64,000 nt of DNA from Symsagittifera roscoffensis (GCF_963678635.1 NC_087062.1:38765330-38829329), one strand, 5' to 3'. Shown: positions 40,914-53,543, counted from the first letter of the stretch. A program made the numbers and translations. Notes: generated by a model not told the origin, from the letters alone.

Positions 40914-43900
40914 TTCAATTAAAATTGAGTCAAAAAGAGCAAAAAGACGAATTTCACCGTACATCTATTTGTTTTGCTGCATGTTAAATAACATATCAAT
41001 TGAGAGAATATACATCTAGTTCTGATAAAACCTGTTCTCTACCTAGAACCCGCAAAACCTGTTCTCTACCAAAATTCAACAAAGTTATAACTTTTTGGAA
41101 CAAAATCAAATAAATGTAGATTTTTGATTTGTGCTTTATCTATTATCTTCGATATGAACTCTTTCTGTTTGCTTTTACTAAAAAAACAGATAATTTAGCG
41201 GAAAAATGAACCAATTAACTGAACATTTTCGTCTCGGAGTTGCTTTTTTCCTAAAGGAAATATCCTAAAGACATCTGATTTCTCAATTATATTTACTAAA
41301 ATATCAATTGATAAAAAATAAAATTCGACGCAATAGACTTTACTAGCAAAACTTGACTGTTTTTTTTTGCTGGAATTTTTCTTTTTCGAATGTTTTCTAT
41401 CTCAGATTCGAAGCAAATTGATCTCAAAACTTCTTAAGACTTGATTTGCTTTTCTATTTGGTTTTTTCAAAAAACCTCAACTTGAGTTTTGTTTGGTTTC
41501 TGTCTATATTAGAACCTAACTTGAAGCAAAATGATCACAAAACTCCTAGAGAAAAGAATTGAAATTCTACTTTGTTTTGTCAAAAAACTTCAACTTGAGT
41601 CTTTCTTGGTTTCTGTTTGATCTACCAACCTCAGATTGATACCATTTTGGAAAGAAAAATTCTCGGAAAAGTGGAATCATTTCAATTATCGGTTAAAAAT
41701 ACAAAGCAGAGTTGACACCAAAAACTCCATTTAATGAGATCTTTCACAAAAAAAATTTTGAACCAGATAACTGGCTGTTTTTCTTTTCAGCTTAGTTTTT
41801 TGAAGTGAGTTTGCAGTGAAAAATCATGGAATTATGTTTATTTTTATCTGGAATTGTTCAAGGTCTAACAAAAAAATTCAAATTTTTATCTGTTCTGTAT
41901 CAGTTATCAAAAACAATAACAACTCATGATTTCCGACATATAGGCCACCATTTATCTGCTTGAAAATGCCCTACTCAATGAACTCAATCAACGACATTAA
42001 ACTCGGATTTTATAAAGTATTAGCTAGGTCAAACATTGCAACTGGTTTGTGTTTTATAATTGTTCAATAATTTTATTTCAAACTTTTAGCAAATGCGTAT
42101 CCAGTTATTAGCTCATAACTGGTAGTTTTTACTGCAATTTCAAAAAAAACAGTCCCCGTAAGCAAACCATCATTGCAGGTATCACTGATGATCAAAGAGT
42201 TCGGATCGACTTCCTTTGAGAGTTTCAGATTTTTTGAATCCGATTATCACTCGAAACTGTTTTTTCATCAGTCAGAACCTTTGAACAAAAGCATGAATAA
42301 ACAATTAAGAAACGCTTTGAAATGATTACATAGTAAAAACTACAATATTTCTTTATCAATACTTATCAAAAATCTGCAACTTTGCCAAAATTGTAGAGTT
42401 TTTTACTTTTTTTTTCATTAAGAAAATTTATTGCTATGTTTACCATTTTTAAATATACATTCTTAGTTGTGTCTTCTCGTAGAGTATGTTCGACGGCTGC
42501 TGAGCGTGTTTTCCATCACCTTGAATAACATTATTTTGACAAAAAGAGCGCTTTTCCGTGCAATGAATAATCAGAATAATCAATTCTTTGCTGCTATATG
42601 TATGAAAATTACAACCAAATCATACATCCATATAAATAATAATCCAATTAGAATTTAGCAAACTTATCAAAGAGCTAAACGTAATAAAGAATTGTCAAAT
42701 AGTTGATAGTTATCATTCAGAATCGATCTTTACTTATCATAGATCTTTCAACTATTTTTATATCAGCCAATCAAAATTAAGCTTTACTTATCTCGCAATG
42801 TTCAGTTTTTTGGTATCAATTAATCAGGTTCGAGCCTTAATTATCATAGACTTTTAAAAAATTTTGGTATCAACTAATTGCAATAATTGAGCTTCCTTTC
42901 TTAAAAAATTTCTTACCAGTCTTGATACTAGCTAGAAGAATGAAGTATTCAAAGACATAATATTTATCAAAGCTTTTAAGGTTATAAGAAAGACAATGTG
43001 TGAGGAACTTCAAAATCAATCATCATGATTCACTCAAAACTTTATGATTTTATTTGTCTCCAAACTTTCTTTTTATAGTTTTTTCTATCTTTATATGTTT
43101 GATATTGAATCAATAATCACTCACACTGTAATTGAAAACACTGTTCATTAATCTGGAAAAACTTTTTAAAATCTTCTCCATCATTTGATTAAATACTGGT
43201 GTTCATGTACAACAAAAAACTAATAAGATCCTCTTCAAATCCATCAATCTAAAATTTTATTTTTTTTTCTAAAATTCAGCTTTAGAGTCTTATATAACGA
43301 TTTCAAACAGTTAGAAAATATTTGATAGAGATTTTTTTTCTTGCTAAAAAAGAAAATTTTTTAAAAAAAAACCTTTGATAGCCAGCAACAAATCTTAATA
43401 TATTTTTTTTTCGAAAACTTATGTTTTTGTTCAAATAGTATGAACAGTGTATTTCAAATAATTTTATTATAAACACCTACTTAGCATCAGATTTCTTATA
43501 CAAACAAAATATAAAAAATTGAAAATATTGATGCAATTTTTCATAAAATTACACATCAGCTGAACAATGATAAATTAGTTTCTATAGCAGCTGAACAATT
43601 TTAGGTTATTTATGAAAATATGGATAATTAACAGATAGTTGCTTCACCTATTAGGCCAATTTTGATTATATGATTAATTTTGCCAGAAGTTTTCTCAAAC
43701 ATCTAAGGTTCTAACGCTAACTGCACACTTCACTCAGGAAAAAAATTTCTTGAATTAATAATATTTCAATACCAAGCATACAAATCATCACAAATCACTA
43801 CTGAGCCTTACAATTATCAAAAAATATAAAGTCTCTCAAAACTCGGGATAGTTCTTTGAATTCATTCAAAGTGTAGTTGACATAAACAACTTGCTCCAAG

Positions 43901-44339
43901 ACTTCAATCTCCTTTGCAGTGAAGAGTCGAATCTGAAAGCAGGTTGAATTGTTCTCACTGTACTTTTGATTGTGACAAACACCCTCCTCATGTCCTATGT
44001 TGCTATTCCATATACTCTGTTACATATGTCGAGCTCCTGATCCATAGTTGATTCTTTGCGAGATTTGGCTTCATATATAGGTACGAGTCCAAGGTTTTCA
44101 GCATCGTGAATAAAAGTTTTTCTCATTACCGAGACTGCTTCTCCTTCTTTTTCACCAAAGGCTTACTTGATGGGACTTTTCAAGTCGTCCCAACTTAATT
44201 TTTTGTTGATTGCAGGCACGATTCAAATTAAGTATTCTCCTTAAAAGATTTTGGGTTGGAATCTTGTTTGAGTTTTTGAAATTTCAATGTAATTGGGATT
44301 AAAAAAAACTAGAGAAATTATTTTTAGAATAATTGAAAA
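40914..44339. other. 3.4 kb AT-rich region, no gene recognised
   Basis: Contains weak direct repeats: CAACTTGAGTYTTKYTTGGTTTCTGTYT near 41470 and 41590, and a loose ~65-bp motif with TTACTTATCATAGA and GGTATCAA words at 42720-42900. No frame longer than about 63 codons and no RNA gene seen. Confidence 0.45.
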
Positions 44340-46640
44340 AAGGGAGTGGACAAGTGAGTCATCATGGTTTCCATAGATGGAAGTAGTACCAAAAATATAT
44401 GTTTTGTGTGCGGTTTCCACGAATGGAAACTGCGTAGGCGTTTTTTCTCCTACCTAAAGATCCCTTTCTCTGCAAGAACCATTCTTTCAGATGTGCGCTG
44501 TTTTGTGTCAAGCTATCCCAGCTTTTATTCAAATTATGAAAAACAATCTTCAACTGTTTCTGTTTTCAAAGAGTTCTATAAAAAATACACAAAAATCCAG
44601 AATTATTTTCTTTTTTCCTAGAAGAATTTTAAGTTCCATTTAGCTAAAATTTGAAGAGATTGGATAATTTTTTTTACATATATCAAGAAATTGACTGCTT
44701 TTACAATTAATTTAAACACAGTTTTTATTCAAGTTTTGTTACATCAAGCAGAGAAGTTTTCAATCAGCTTATTCGGGCAGTTCGACATAACTTAAGGTGG
44801 ATACGAGCCAAAAAGATACCTAGTTTTGCAATGAAACAATTAAATCGGAAAAAAAATTGAGAAGTGAACTAAGTTTTAATTGGAAATTTGCGGCCGTGCA
44901 AACTCTTGTTTCAGCGTTTCTGGACAGAATTCGAAAAATTCAACTGTCTAAATTATAATCTAATTAGTTGTATATTGTTGATTGTTTTTTTTTTGTCATG
45001 GTTCTGTTCATAGTGATTCTGTAAGATTTGGGATGAAATAATCAACTGTCTTTGAATGTTCTCTTATTAGTTGGCAATGGTAATTCTATAAAAACTAAAT
45101 TTTAGTTCCAAAAACTTTAACTCAAAAAGAAGAAAACCCAATTTACAAACAAGTAGGAGCTTTTATTAAACATGTAGAAAGACAAAAAAACCTATTTGAA
45201 ACAAAAACTGAACTTATTTTTAATTTCACTGTCAGTTTTTTTTCCATGTGCCACCCCAAGTTTTCTTCTAAACAGAGATAGTTTATCCTATGAATCAGTA
45301 ATTTTTTTTTATTGTTCCTTCTCTGACGGATGGTTTCAAATTTTCACCAATCAAGCAGAGAAAGTCTTAAGGGACTGAAACAGTTCTCCGAATCTCAGTA
45401 GAAGATGTCAAACTCAACCATTTCTTCAAAGTTAGTCCACAGTATAAAAAAAATTTCAATTGTCAGCAAATGAAAAACTTTTCCATATCCCAGGTCCTCA
45501 AGTTTATCTCAAAATTTTTCCATTTGAATCATATGAAAATCTGTATTTTTTTTGCTAAGGTGTCTTAGCTATAGCTACTTCTTGTCTAAAATCTCAAAGC
45601 CTCTTAGTCTTGAGTTCTCTCCATTCTGAAAAAACTATGATCTTTTGCTAACTAGACTGCTAAATCTTGTCAAAAATGTGAATAAAACTTTTCATTTTGG
45701 ATACAGTAACTCGCCCGTTCCGTCATAATTGGCGGCATCTTTTGGGATAGATTTTCGTTTCTTCTAAAAGTTTTAATCATGCTGATGGTTGAATTGGAAT
45801 GAATCGAACCGTACAAGATTTTCAAAAAAAAGTTTAATTGTTTTTTTCTTATCAGCTGCATTTTAGTACCAGCTAAAAACTCAGTAGGTTTTGCTTACAT
45901 TTTCTAAAAGATACAAAATATCTAAGTTTAACTAAAACTATTCAATATTTGAGACTATATGTAGTTAGAAGTAAAAAAAAAATTGTCTCATCAGTTTAGT
46001 TGATATATTTTTGTTTAAAAGAGAGTTTGTAGTATGAGATTTTTTGTTGAAATAAAGCTATTTTTAAAAAGTTTTCTGAAAAAATTAAGATTTTTCATGA
46101 AAACTACTCATATTTTTCCCAACTTTGATTGAGTATCTTTATTGGGTTTTGCAACAAATAATGGCGAAAAAAAACCGACACCTTATTTTTTCAATATCGT
46201 CAATTTGCCAGGAAAAAATTCATTTTGTTCTGGAGTTTTGATAGGTTGATTTTTAATGAAAATTTCAAGAAATTAGGAGATTCAGAAGATTCTAGATGTT
46301 AACGGGTGAGGACTTCTCATTAAACTGTAGAAGTTCATGAGTAAGTTCTATCGTTTTGAAGATTCTAGAAGTTAATGAGTCATGACATCATTTTCTGTGG
46401 TTGAATTATTCTACAACTTTCAATTTTCTAAAAGTTGAAAATTGTCCCTATTTATGTTATCTTTTTTTTTCTGGTGGATTATTTTTTTCCTTAAAAAAAC
46501 GGAAAACATCTTTGCTCTGTCGATAATTTTGCATCAACTCAGACTCTCGGATCAGCTTTTTTCCGTTAATTTTTCTAAATGGAATTAAAAATTTGCTTAT
46601 AACAATCTTGTCAATTTTAGTTTTATTCCCGATTAAACAC
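44340..46640. repeat. Repeat block A, copy 1
   Basis: Aligns with 59210-61420 in the same orientation with an offset near 14.8 kb (for example CAGCTTATTCGGGCAGTTC at 44765 against CAGCTTATTCGAGCAGTTC at 59600; AGACTCTCGGATCAGCTTTT at 46541 and 61342). A short piece recurs at 57356-57640. Non-coding. Confidence 0.75.
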
Positions 46641-46870
46641 TTTTTAAGGCAGAAGAAGATTTATTTCGATGTATCCTTCCCAGCAAGCGAGCAAAACCGA
46701 ATGCACAGCAAAGCAGCGGTTTTCTGGACGATATCAGAGCAGATGCTATAAGCTAAATTTTCCCGCTTACTTGCTGCTCTAAATATAAGAAATATGGCAA
46801 GAGAGAACCAGGATTGTTCAAGGAGGAATTTAGAAGATTCTGGAGAGAGTTAGCAGGACAAGTATTGGAC
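46641..46870. repeat. Repeat block B, left half, split by the BEL element
   Basis: Begins GGCAGAAGAAGATT and ends ...GGACAAGTATTGGAC at the LTR. The uninterrupted version is at 58589-59065. The right half resumes at 56208. Confidence 0.85.
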
Positions 46871-47330
46871 TGTTGCAAAGCAAATGTAGAGTATAGATGC
46901 ATATAAAACAAGAGTATAAATACATATAAAACAAGCACAGTTGGCCGAGCGGCCTAGAGACAAGTCTCTCACTCCGGTCAACCGGATTCCAGTCCCCCCA
47001 TATGCAGACCTTAAAACATCTAGACCCGAGGAGCTATAGCCCCATTTGACCGTTTTTTACTGTTTTTTGGTTCTAATTCGGTTCAGCCTTGATTAAGGCT
47101 GACCGCCAAAAAAAGCAATTTGTCTCAAGGACATTACCGACCGGTTCTTGTGGCTAGCTTGCGCCAATTTGTACCGAAACAAGTTGAGAATTGAAGTTAT
47201 ATGATGTTATGCTTGACCAAAAATATGATAAATTATTGAGTTTCCGAGAGTTTTTGCCAATAAATACTCTTTATAATTCAAAGTATTCGAATTCATAGTT
47301 TTTTACCAACTTACGGAGATTGAGCGAGCA
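46871..47330 (+). repeat. 5-prime LTR of the BEL/Pao element
   Basis: 460 bp, same length as 55748-56207. Holds a tRNA-like segment at about 46935-47010 and AATAAA near 47259-47264. The PBS starts five nucleotides after its end. Confidence 0.9.
46935..47010 (+). promoter_or_regulatory. tRNA-like segment with pol III box motifs in LTR
   Basis: A-box TTGGCCGAGCGG at 46941-46952 (close to TGGCNNAGTGG) and a B-box remnant GGATTCCAGTCC at 46984-46995. In the other LTR the B-box is intact (GGTTCGAGTCC) and the A-box has one change. An inner stem AGAGACAAGTCTCT and a CCGGTCAACCGG arm resemble anticodon and variable arms, but the acceptor stem pairs poorly, so it is not a functional tRNA gene. Confidence 0.6.
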
Positions 47331-47335
47331 TATTT

Positions 47336-47353
47336 TGGCGCCCCACAAGGGAC
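47336..47353 (+). other. Primer binding site of the BEL/Pao element
   Basis: TGGCGCCCCACAAGGGAC begins five nucleotides after the LTR. The leading TGG is complementary to a tRNA CCA end, as in BEL and retroviral PBS sequences that start TGGCGCC. Confidence 0.75.
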
Positions 47354-47451
47354 CGTGCTACACGAAGAGCTGTGCTACAACTAGAAGAAGTTCTCGAGTT
47401 GCTACAAATCTGCGAGGAAAAACAAGTATACAGTTTGTGTGCCACAGTCCG

Positions 47452-47690
47452 TGTCTGTAGCGGATTGCAGAGATCTGTAGTGGATTGCAGAGCATCTGTT
47501 GCGGATTGCAGTGTGTCTGTAGCGGATCGCAGAGGGTCTGTAGCGGATTGCAGAGCATCTGTTGCTGATTGCAGAGTGTGTGTAGCGGATTGCAGTGTCC
47601 GTTGCAGATTGCATAGTGTCTGTTACAGATTGCAGAGGGTCTGTAGCGGATTTCAGAGCGTCTTTTGCGGATTGCAGAGAGCGTCTGTGT
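47452..47690. repeat. Minisatellite in the BEL leader
   Basis: About ten units of 22-24 bp built on GCGGATTGCAGAG plus a YRTCTGTWG linker. The repeat keeps frames open on both strands, which creates spurious ORFs. No protein inferred. Confidence 0.8.
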
Positions 47691-48149
47691 CGTATAAGAC
47701 CGGTGACCGCCCAATCTTCAAAACTGTAAGACTCGGCAAACTTTTAAAACTTTCCATTCGTGCTATAAATTTATATACGATGTCATATATGCTAGAAATT
47801 TTCCCGCAAGCTAGCCCCCGGTAATTTTTCTCAATTCCCAAAATTTTTGGACAGTTCCGTTGAACTGAAATATCTTACAGTCGGTACATAGACAAACTGA
47901 CTTGACATTTTTCCTCGATACCAAAATTTTTTGGATATATGTGAACGGAAATCGGAACGAAGTGAAATCGGAACATAGACAAGAGGTACTGGAATAGTTT
48001 TTTAGATTGGTTTATGACTCGAACCTGCTGACCAAAATTTTCTGAAAAATTTTGTGAAAAAAGTTTAAAAAATTGACAAAAAATCCTCAAAACGTCTCCA
48101 GAATTCCGCGAAACTGTGCTGTGAGATGACACCAACCTCATGTTAAGTG

Positions 48150-48455
48150 GTCTGGTAGCGAAATATCAGGCAAATTAAGTTGAGTTTTTTCATCCTCAGA
48201 TTTCTTCCGCGTGTGTTGTTGGAACTTAACCAATTTGCCTGATCCCCCACCCACCATTGGTGAAACTGAAAGCCAGTTCGCTTCAAGTAAATCAAAGCCG
48301 TTTCAGCACGTCCGATTATTGACTTCATTGCGTGACAGCATTGTTAAGTGGTCAGGTACGGTGATATTAAGTGAGTTAAGTTGAATTCTTTCATCCTCAG
48401 GTTTACTCCGTGTGTGTTGTTGGAGTTCAACCGACCTACTTAATTTTCCAACCCC
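48150..48455 (+). repeat. Two related stem-loops ahead of the first BEL ORF
   Basis: Direct repeats of about 110 bp (from 48144 and 48344) share a core with TTTCATCCTCAG and GTGTGTTGTTGGA. In each, the sequences flanking the core are complementary: AGGCAAATT with AATTTGCCT in the first, TTAAGT...GTTGAA with TTCAAC...ACTTAA in the second. The arms differ between copies while pairing is kept, which suggests a conserved RNA structure. Confidence 0.4.
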
Positions 48456-49146
48456 ATTGGTATTTAAGCGTAACGAAGCCGTCGCATCGGTCCCCTAAGT
48501 GTATGGTATTCATTCTAGGAGCTAGTTCTTTGGATCACGCGCTCCGAAAACTTCCCGCTCCGTCCCAGAAGCGCGTCAAAGATACTTGCTTTACGAAGCC
48601 AGGTTTAAGTTTGAACTTTAACGGTAGGGACTCTCAGAAAACAATACAGTACTACCTTCATCATTTCTTGTCGCACCGTAACGACCTTGTAATTTGGCAC
48701 GACGCCATTAATAACTCGATAAGTAGGCACCGCAGTAACAATAACCGCAAGCTGAGTAGTGATCAACTTGTCAATTTGTTATTAAGGTATAGGACAAACA
48801 ATTATGCAATCTTATACTGTAGACGGAACGGAACCGAGGATAGAGAGGAAAGTTTAGGTTCGACAGGTATTCTCGTTCTGAACGTCGTTAAAGACTTTAT
48901 CTCTAAGCGTAAGACTAAGGACCAGGTACTAATTGAGAAGTACAAAGAGCTTCACCAGCCTCCTTCCCTTGAGATAAAGACTCTCTTCCTTCTAAGGCGA
49001 TAAAGCGCTAATCTTAACGTCCTTAAGACACGTAAGAAGCGGAACCGCTTACCCCTCGAAGCTCGGAAAGCTATAAGAAATAGGCTCCAGGCAGAAGATT
49101 TGAGACGTCAAGTTCCCCCGTCTTGTAAGCTAATGTTGACTTACTA
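48410..49146 (+). pseudogene. Extra ORF upstream of gag, one internal stop
   Basis: Open frame with first ATG at 48503 (MVFILGASSLDHALRK). One TAA at 49001-49003 interrupts it, after which the same frame continues with a basic tail (KTRKKRNRLPLEARK) to a TAA at 49144-49146. About 215 codons from the ATG. The spacing of GASSLD, then PGLSLNFNG, then VIWHDAINNSISRH is reminiscent of the conserved blocks of SGNH/GDSL-type hydrolases (nucleophile Ser, Gly and Asn oxyanion positions), but this is pattern resemblance only. YCRRNGTED is another distinctive word. It is not part of standard BEL gag-pol. Its role in the element is unknown, and the stop makes this copy inactive. Confidence 0.6.
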
Positions 49147-49190
49147 ATGCAAATTTAATTACGTACCAAAACAGTATCTCATTTTATTGA

Positions 49191-51348
49191 TTGTTTTCTA
49201 TAAGTGAGCATCCGAAAAACATGAACAAAAAATTCCAAAGTAAAATACGCAAGTTATTCGAAACCCGTGTAAATCTAGAAAATGAGCAGCTTAAAGGTCA
49301 CTCAATATTACTTGAGTACATTGAGAATAATAGTCGCACTACAAAAATTGATAATGCTGTTTACAAATGTAAAATTGCGTTGGAAAAAGCTGTCGACGTC
49401 AATGAGCAATTAATTAGGTTAGCGGGAAAAACGGAAAAACCCTGAAAAAATTATTGCTCAGCAAGACCTATGGCTTAAGAAAGTAACCGAAATGAACGAT
49501 AATGTAATGCATGAAGCTCAAAGTTACAAGACGAGCCTTGAACCTTCGTCATTTCCAACAGCCGGCATTACAGGAAGCAAGGGATCTTTACAACAAACTA
49601 GGTCTGAGACATCCTCACGCTCGCACAAAACAAGAGTTTCAGAAGCACGAGTATCTGAAAACAGGTCTAAGGTCTCTAATAAGTCTAAGGATAAGCTTGA
49701 CTCACATAAGTCTGATAAATCTGCTTCTACTCGTCATACGTCGACTGTTCGCACTATGTCATCAAGTGAGAAACGGCATGAGTTAGCTTTAGTAAAACGA
49801 CGCCATGAGGAGCTGGAAAGGCAGTATCAAGTATCTTTAAGACTTAAAGAGCAAGAGAACCGTCTTAAGTTCGAACAAAGTCAGCTGGAACTAGAGCAAT
49901 TGGCTGAAAATCATAAAAAGCAACTAATTGAAATGGAATTGAAAGCGTTTGAACTTGAGGACAGTTCATCTGAGGTTAGCGAGAAGGTAGCGGAAAGTAA
50001 CTTGACAGGAGTAAGTCAACCTATTTCAAAAGTAGCAACCGATCGAACTAATCATTGGGTAGACTCTGTTAGTTCACAGGCACCTCCTGACGTTGTTAGC
50101 GCGCCAGGTTTGCAGGCCTTCACTCCTGTACCCATTTCGTCAGGACCGACGACTTCCGCCATCCTCGCTCATGCAATTCACACCAGTAATAGTCATAACC
50201 ATGAGCACACAGCATTGAGTGACCCTGGAATCCATAGTTATGGACCTCGGGCTATGCCTCAATTTGGCAGTGCAAGCTTTTTGCCATTGCAAGCTTCTGT
50301 TCCGTTCTCAGTTAACAATATGCATTCTAGTGCACACGTGTTACCACCACCGTCTGCTGTTCCTTTACAGACCATGAGTTCAAACATAACTAATGGTAGT
50401 TTTGCCATCGCGCAACCGGAATCATTACCTGTCCCAATGTTACCGGCACAACCCGGTTCTGGTTTTGTTTCTTTGTCACCTGCATTTGCTGGTGGTGGCT
50501 TCTCATCTTCTGGAGTAAACCCAACGCCGGTCTTCTCTTAGGCACCTAATTGCCATGCAGCGCCAGTCCAGACGCAACATAATCTTCCCTTTGTTCCGAA
50601 TACTGTGTCACCTAATATCAATAATTACTACACAAGTGATGCAAACTTATGGCGATTGGCAGCTACAACTCCAATCGTCACGCCTGCTCAGTGTTGTAAT
50701 GCTGGAAACATTTTTTCTAATGTGAAAACTGTTGACCCATCTTGTAACACCGCCGCTCCGTATACTAGTGTTGATACTGTGTATTTTAATACTCCCCCAT
50801 TTCATCCACAACATGTTCAACATTTTGTCAATCAAACTTATACTGGTTATCAGCCAGTCAACGAAGACTACGCACCGTCTTCCGCTTATCCGAACCAAGG
50901 TTGTTCATCGGATCGACCTCTCTCCGCTCGTGAATTGGCGGAATTATTGATGCATAGCCGCAAAGATCATCTTCCTGAATGGAAGTTAGCCCAGTTTGAC
51001 GGCAACCCGTTAAACTGGCACGAATGGTTTGGTCAGTTTAAGTCCACCATTGATTCCGCTGTTCTCGCCGATGATACGAAAATGACATACTTAAAAACGC
51101 TCGTCACAGGCAAAGCAAAAACCGCAATTGCGGAGTTTAGTTATAGTGGCGTTATGTACAAGGATGCACTGGCCACCTTGCAACGGAAATTTGGGCAACC
51201 ACATGCCATTGTTGGTGCGCATCTTGATAAGCTGAATACTTTTCCTCCAGTTAAGATGCACAATTCGGAAAATGTCATTAGTTTCTTCTCTGCCATATCT
51301 GGTCAATGCATACTGTTAGACATAATTGGCAGCGACCAACACTCTTAG
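49191..51348 (+). pseudogene. gag: BEL/Pao gag, N-terminal coiled coil and DUF1759 region
   Basis: The likely real start is the ATG at 49221. A one-base frameshift in the A-rich stretch at about 49425-49440 and a TAG at 50539-50541 break one ancestral frame. Codons about 49750-49950 encode a highly charged coiled coil (KRRHEELERQYQVSLRLKEQ). A Pro/Ser-rich linker follows, and 50940-51340 encodes the DUF1759-type capsid region (LPEWKLAQFDGNPLNWHEWF ... LKTLVTGKAKTAI). The 3-prime end is broken at 51346, where sequence seems deleted before the zinc-knuckle section. Structural protein of the particle; non-functional here. Confidence 0.85.
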
Positions 51349-51720
51349 ACTTTAACAACTGGTTGAAAGAAAAGGACGAGGGGCATGAAAGATTACGTTT
51401 ACTCAACTCTAAGGCAAAAAACGAGGAACCAGTTAAACCAAAAACAACCAAAGTTTTTGCAGCCAATAGCCAGGTAACTAGTAAGGCTCAGGATAAGTCT
51501 AAGTTTCCGCCGTGCATTTTGTGTAAGGGTAGTCATGCATTGTGGAATTGTGATGTTTTTAAGGAAAAGAATGCTACTCAGCGAGCAAAATACGTAGCTG
51601 AACAGAAACTTTGCTTCGCTTGCCTCAATGGAAATCATAAATTCCGGCAATGTTCTAGAGCGAAAAAAGGCCCGAAGCCAGAGTGTGATAGCACACATAA
51701 GTCTTGCTCCGTGGAGCCGA
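51349..51720 (+). pseudogene. BEL/Pao zinc-knuckle region
   Basis: In the frame of 51306-51890: CILCKGSHALWNC (C-x2-C-x3-H-x4-C) and CFACLNGNHKFRQC (C-x2-C-x4-H-x4-C), the paired knuckles found at the end of BEL Gag. The first is one residue shorter than the usual spacing. The frame is displaced relative to the upstream gag frame and to the protease frame downstream. Confidence 0.8.
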
Positions 51721-52545
51721 AAGAATATTTCCTCGGAAGGGAAATTCAAATGTCTCGAATAAGGCTGGAACAAACAAATCCAAGGAGAATACAAACACTT
51801 CCACCCATGTCGCTGTTAGTGATGTACATGACATTGAATCTTCTAAAGGGTTGTTGCCAATTGGAACACTTGGTGTATCCTCGGATGTAACCGGTCTCCT
51901 GACGTTGGTTCATTGTGATAGTGCATCGACTCACTCCTGGGTGTCTTCGTCACTCGTAAACCGTCTCGGCTTAGTAGGGAGCCCGTTAACTTGTCAATTA
52001 GTGGTTTCAACTCAACCACCGTTGTTGAGACTCAGAGGGTCAAGTTTACAGTTTCCTCCGAGCCCAATAATTGTGATTTCGTATTTTCTCTCTGCGCATA
52101 TGTTAAAGACATTATTCGGAGTGGTTCCGAATTAATCAATATTGCTGATTTGCAGATTAAATATCCACAATTAGAACCTATTAAGCCCACTCAATCTACT
52201 TATGAGGACGTTGAAGTTATTATCGGACAAGACTACTACCACGCCGTTAGACCCATTGAATTCATCTTGGGAGATGATAAAAACTCACCGTGTTCCGTTC
52301 GCCTACCGATAGGTTGGGTCATAAGTGGTCCGTTGCCGCCGTCCGTTAATTCTACTTCTTCGTGTTTCAAGTGTGTTGTTGAAGATTCTTCTCTGACCAA
52401 CCAGATAAAATCCTGGTACGAGTTGGAATCGTATGGTGCTTTCAAACAAGTCGATGCCCGCTCCGCCGCGAATAAACATGCTTTATCCATCCTAAATTCT
52501 GAAACCGTTCACAATGGCCAAAGATACATTGTGCCTATGCTTTGA
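51721..52545 (+). pseudogene. BEL/Pao aspartic protease region
   Basis: Encoded in two frames (to 52135, then 51991-52545), implying a frameshift near 52000. The active-site area reads HCDSASTHSWVS, where most retroelement proteases have D-S/T-G, so the Gly is replaced by Ala. Later VIIGQDYYHAV and LPIGWVISGPL match the usual layout of this region (DUF1758-like). Broken by the TGA at 52543-52545. Confidence 0.75.
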
Positions 52546-53543
52546 ATTGATAGTAATGTCAGTCTACCAAACAACTATTACTCGTCACTCGCCCAATTTA
52601 AATCATTGGAGAGAAGGTTAAGTAAAGACCCTGAGCTGCGCGAAAGATACGCAGAAACACTTAGAGAGGACATTAGGAAAGGCTATGTCGTTACCGTCGA
52701 ACCGCATGATCCACGTAAGCGTTCCGATCGCGAGTGGTATCTTCCGCAACATCCCGTCATAAATCCGAATAAGCCGGGTAAGGTGCGCCGAGTCCTTAAT
52801 GGGGCTTCTAAGTTTCACGGCACATCCTTAAATAAGTCCTTATTGGTGGGTCCGGACCTACTCCAAAATTTAATTTTTGTAATTTTGCGAATCCGTCAAC
52901 ACAAGTACGCCATCTCCGCGGATATAGGGGATATGTTCCTCCAGGTAGGAGTCCTTGCCCGCGATCAAATTTTGCTCCGTTTTTTGTGGCGGGATGATAC
53001 CACTTCCGATGTGGTAGTTCATCAGTACACTCGCCATATATTCGGCGCACGGTAATCGCCTACGTGTGCCAATTTTGCGTTGCGAAAAACATCAACTGAT
53101 AATATGTCCACATACCCTGAGGCCGCCTCAAACATAAATGAAAAATTTAAAAGGACGATTACTTGGATTCATTCGAGAACGTTACCCATTCAGTTTAAAT
53201 TAGTCGCGATTTGGTTTCCTTACTAAAACTGGGAGGATTTAATTTGACTAAATTTGTCAGTAATGCTGATGAAATCACTTTAGCAATGAACCCCGAGGAA
53301 TCCGAAACCTCGTCTTCACCCATCAAAGAAATATTTAACGGTGCCGAACAATCATCACAAGTCTTAGGTCTTAAGTGGGACCATGTGAAAGACACATTGG
53401 TTGTTAGCAGAATCGTGGATCGTCCTCTCGATAAAGCAATAACTCAACGAACCGTCTTGAGTTTCGTATCTTCTGTGTTTGACCCTGTTGGGTTAGTAGC
53501 TCCATACACAGTTAGGGCCAGTCTTTTACTTAAAGATATTTGA
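52546..53543 (+). pseudogene. BEL/Pao reverse transcriptase, catalytic box damaged
   Basis: 52606-53055 encodes the fingers/palm part (EWYLPQHPVINPNKPGKVRR, ADIGDMFLQVGV, LLRFLW). A TAA at 53053-53055 ends the frame. The catalytic box lies at 53151-53159 in another frame and reads K-D-D-Y-L-D: both aspartates are kept but the residue before them is Lys. 53211-53543 resumes (LLKLGGFNLTKFVSN ... LGLKWD) and ends in a TGA. Several breaks, so not functional. Confidence 0.85.

Noticed and set aside
46935..47010. Genuine tRNA gene
   Set aside because: The acceptor stem pairs poorly and the segment is a fixed part of both BEL LTRs.
47358..47841. Long frames on both strands in the BEL leader
   Set aside because: Produced by the 22-24 bp minisatellite, which lacks stops in several frames; the proteins are pure repeat with no start context.
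48410..48502. GTG-initiated extension of the BEL extra ORF
   Set aside because: It lies within the stem-loop repeat; the first ATG at 48503 is the more credible start.
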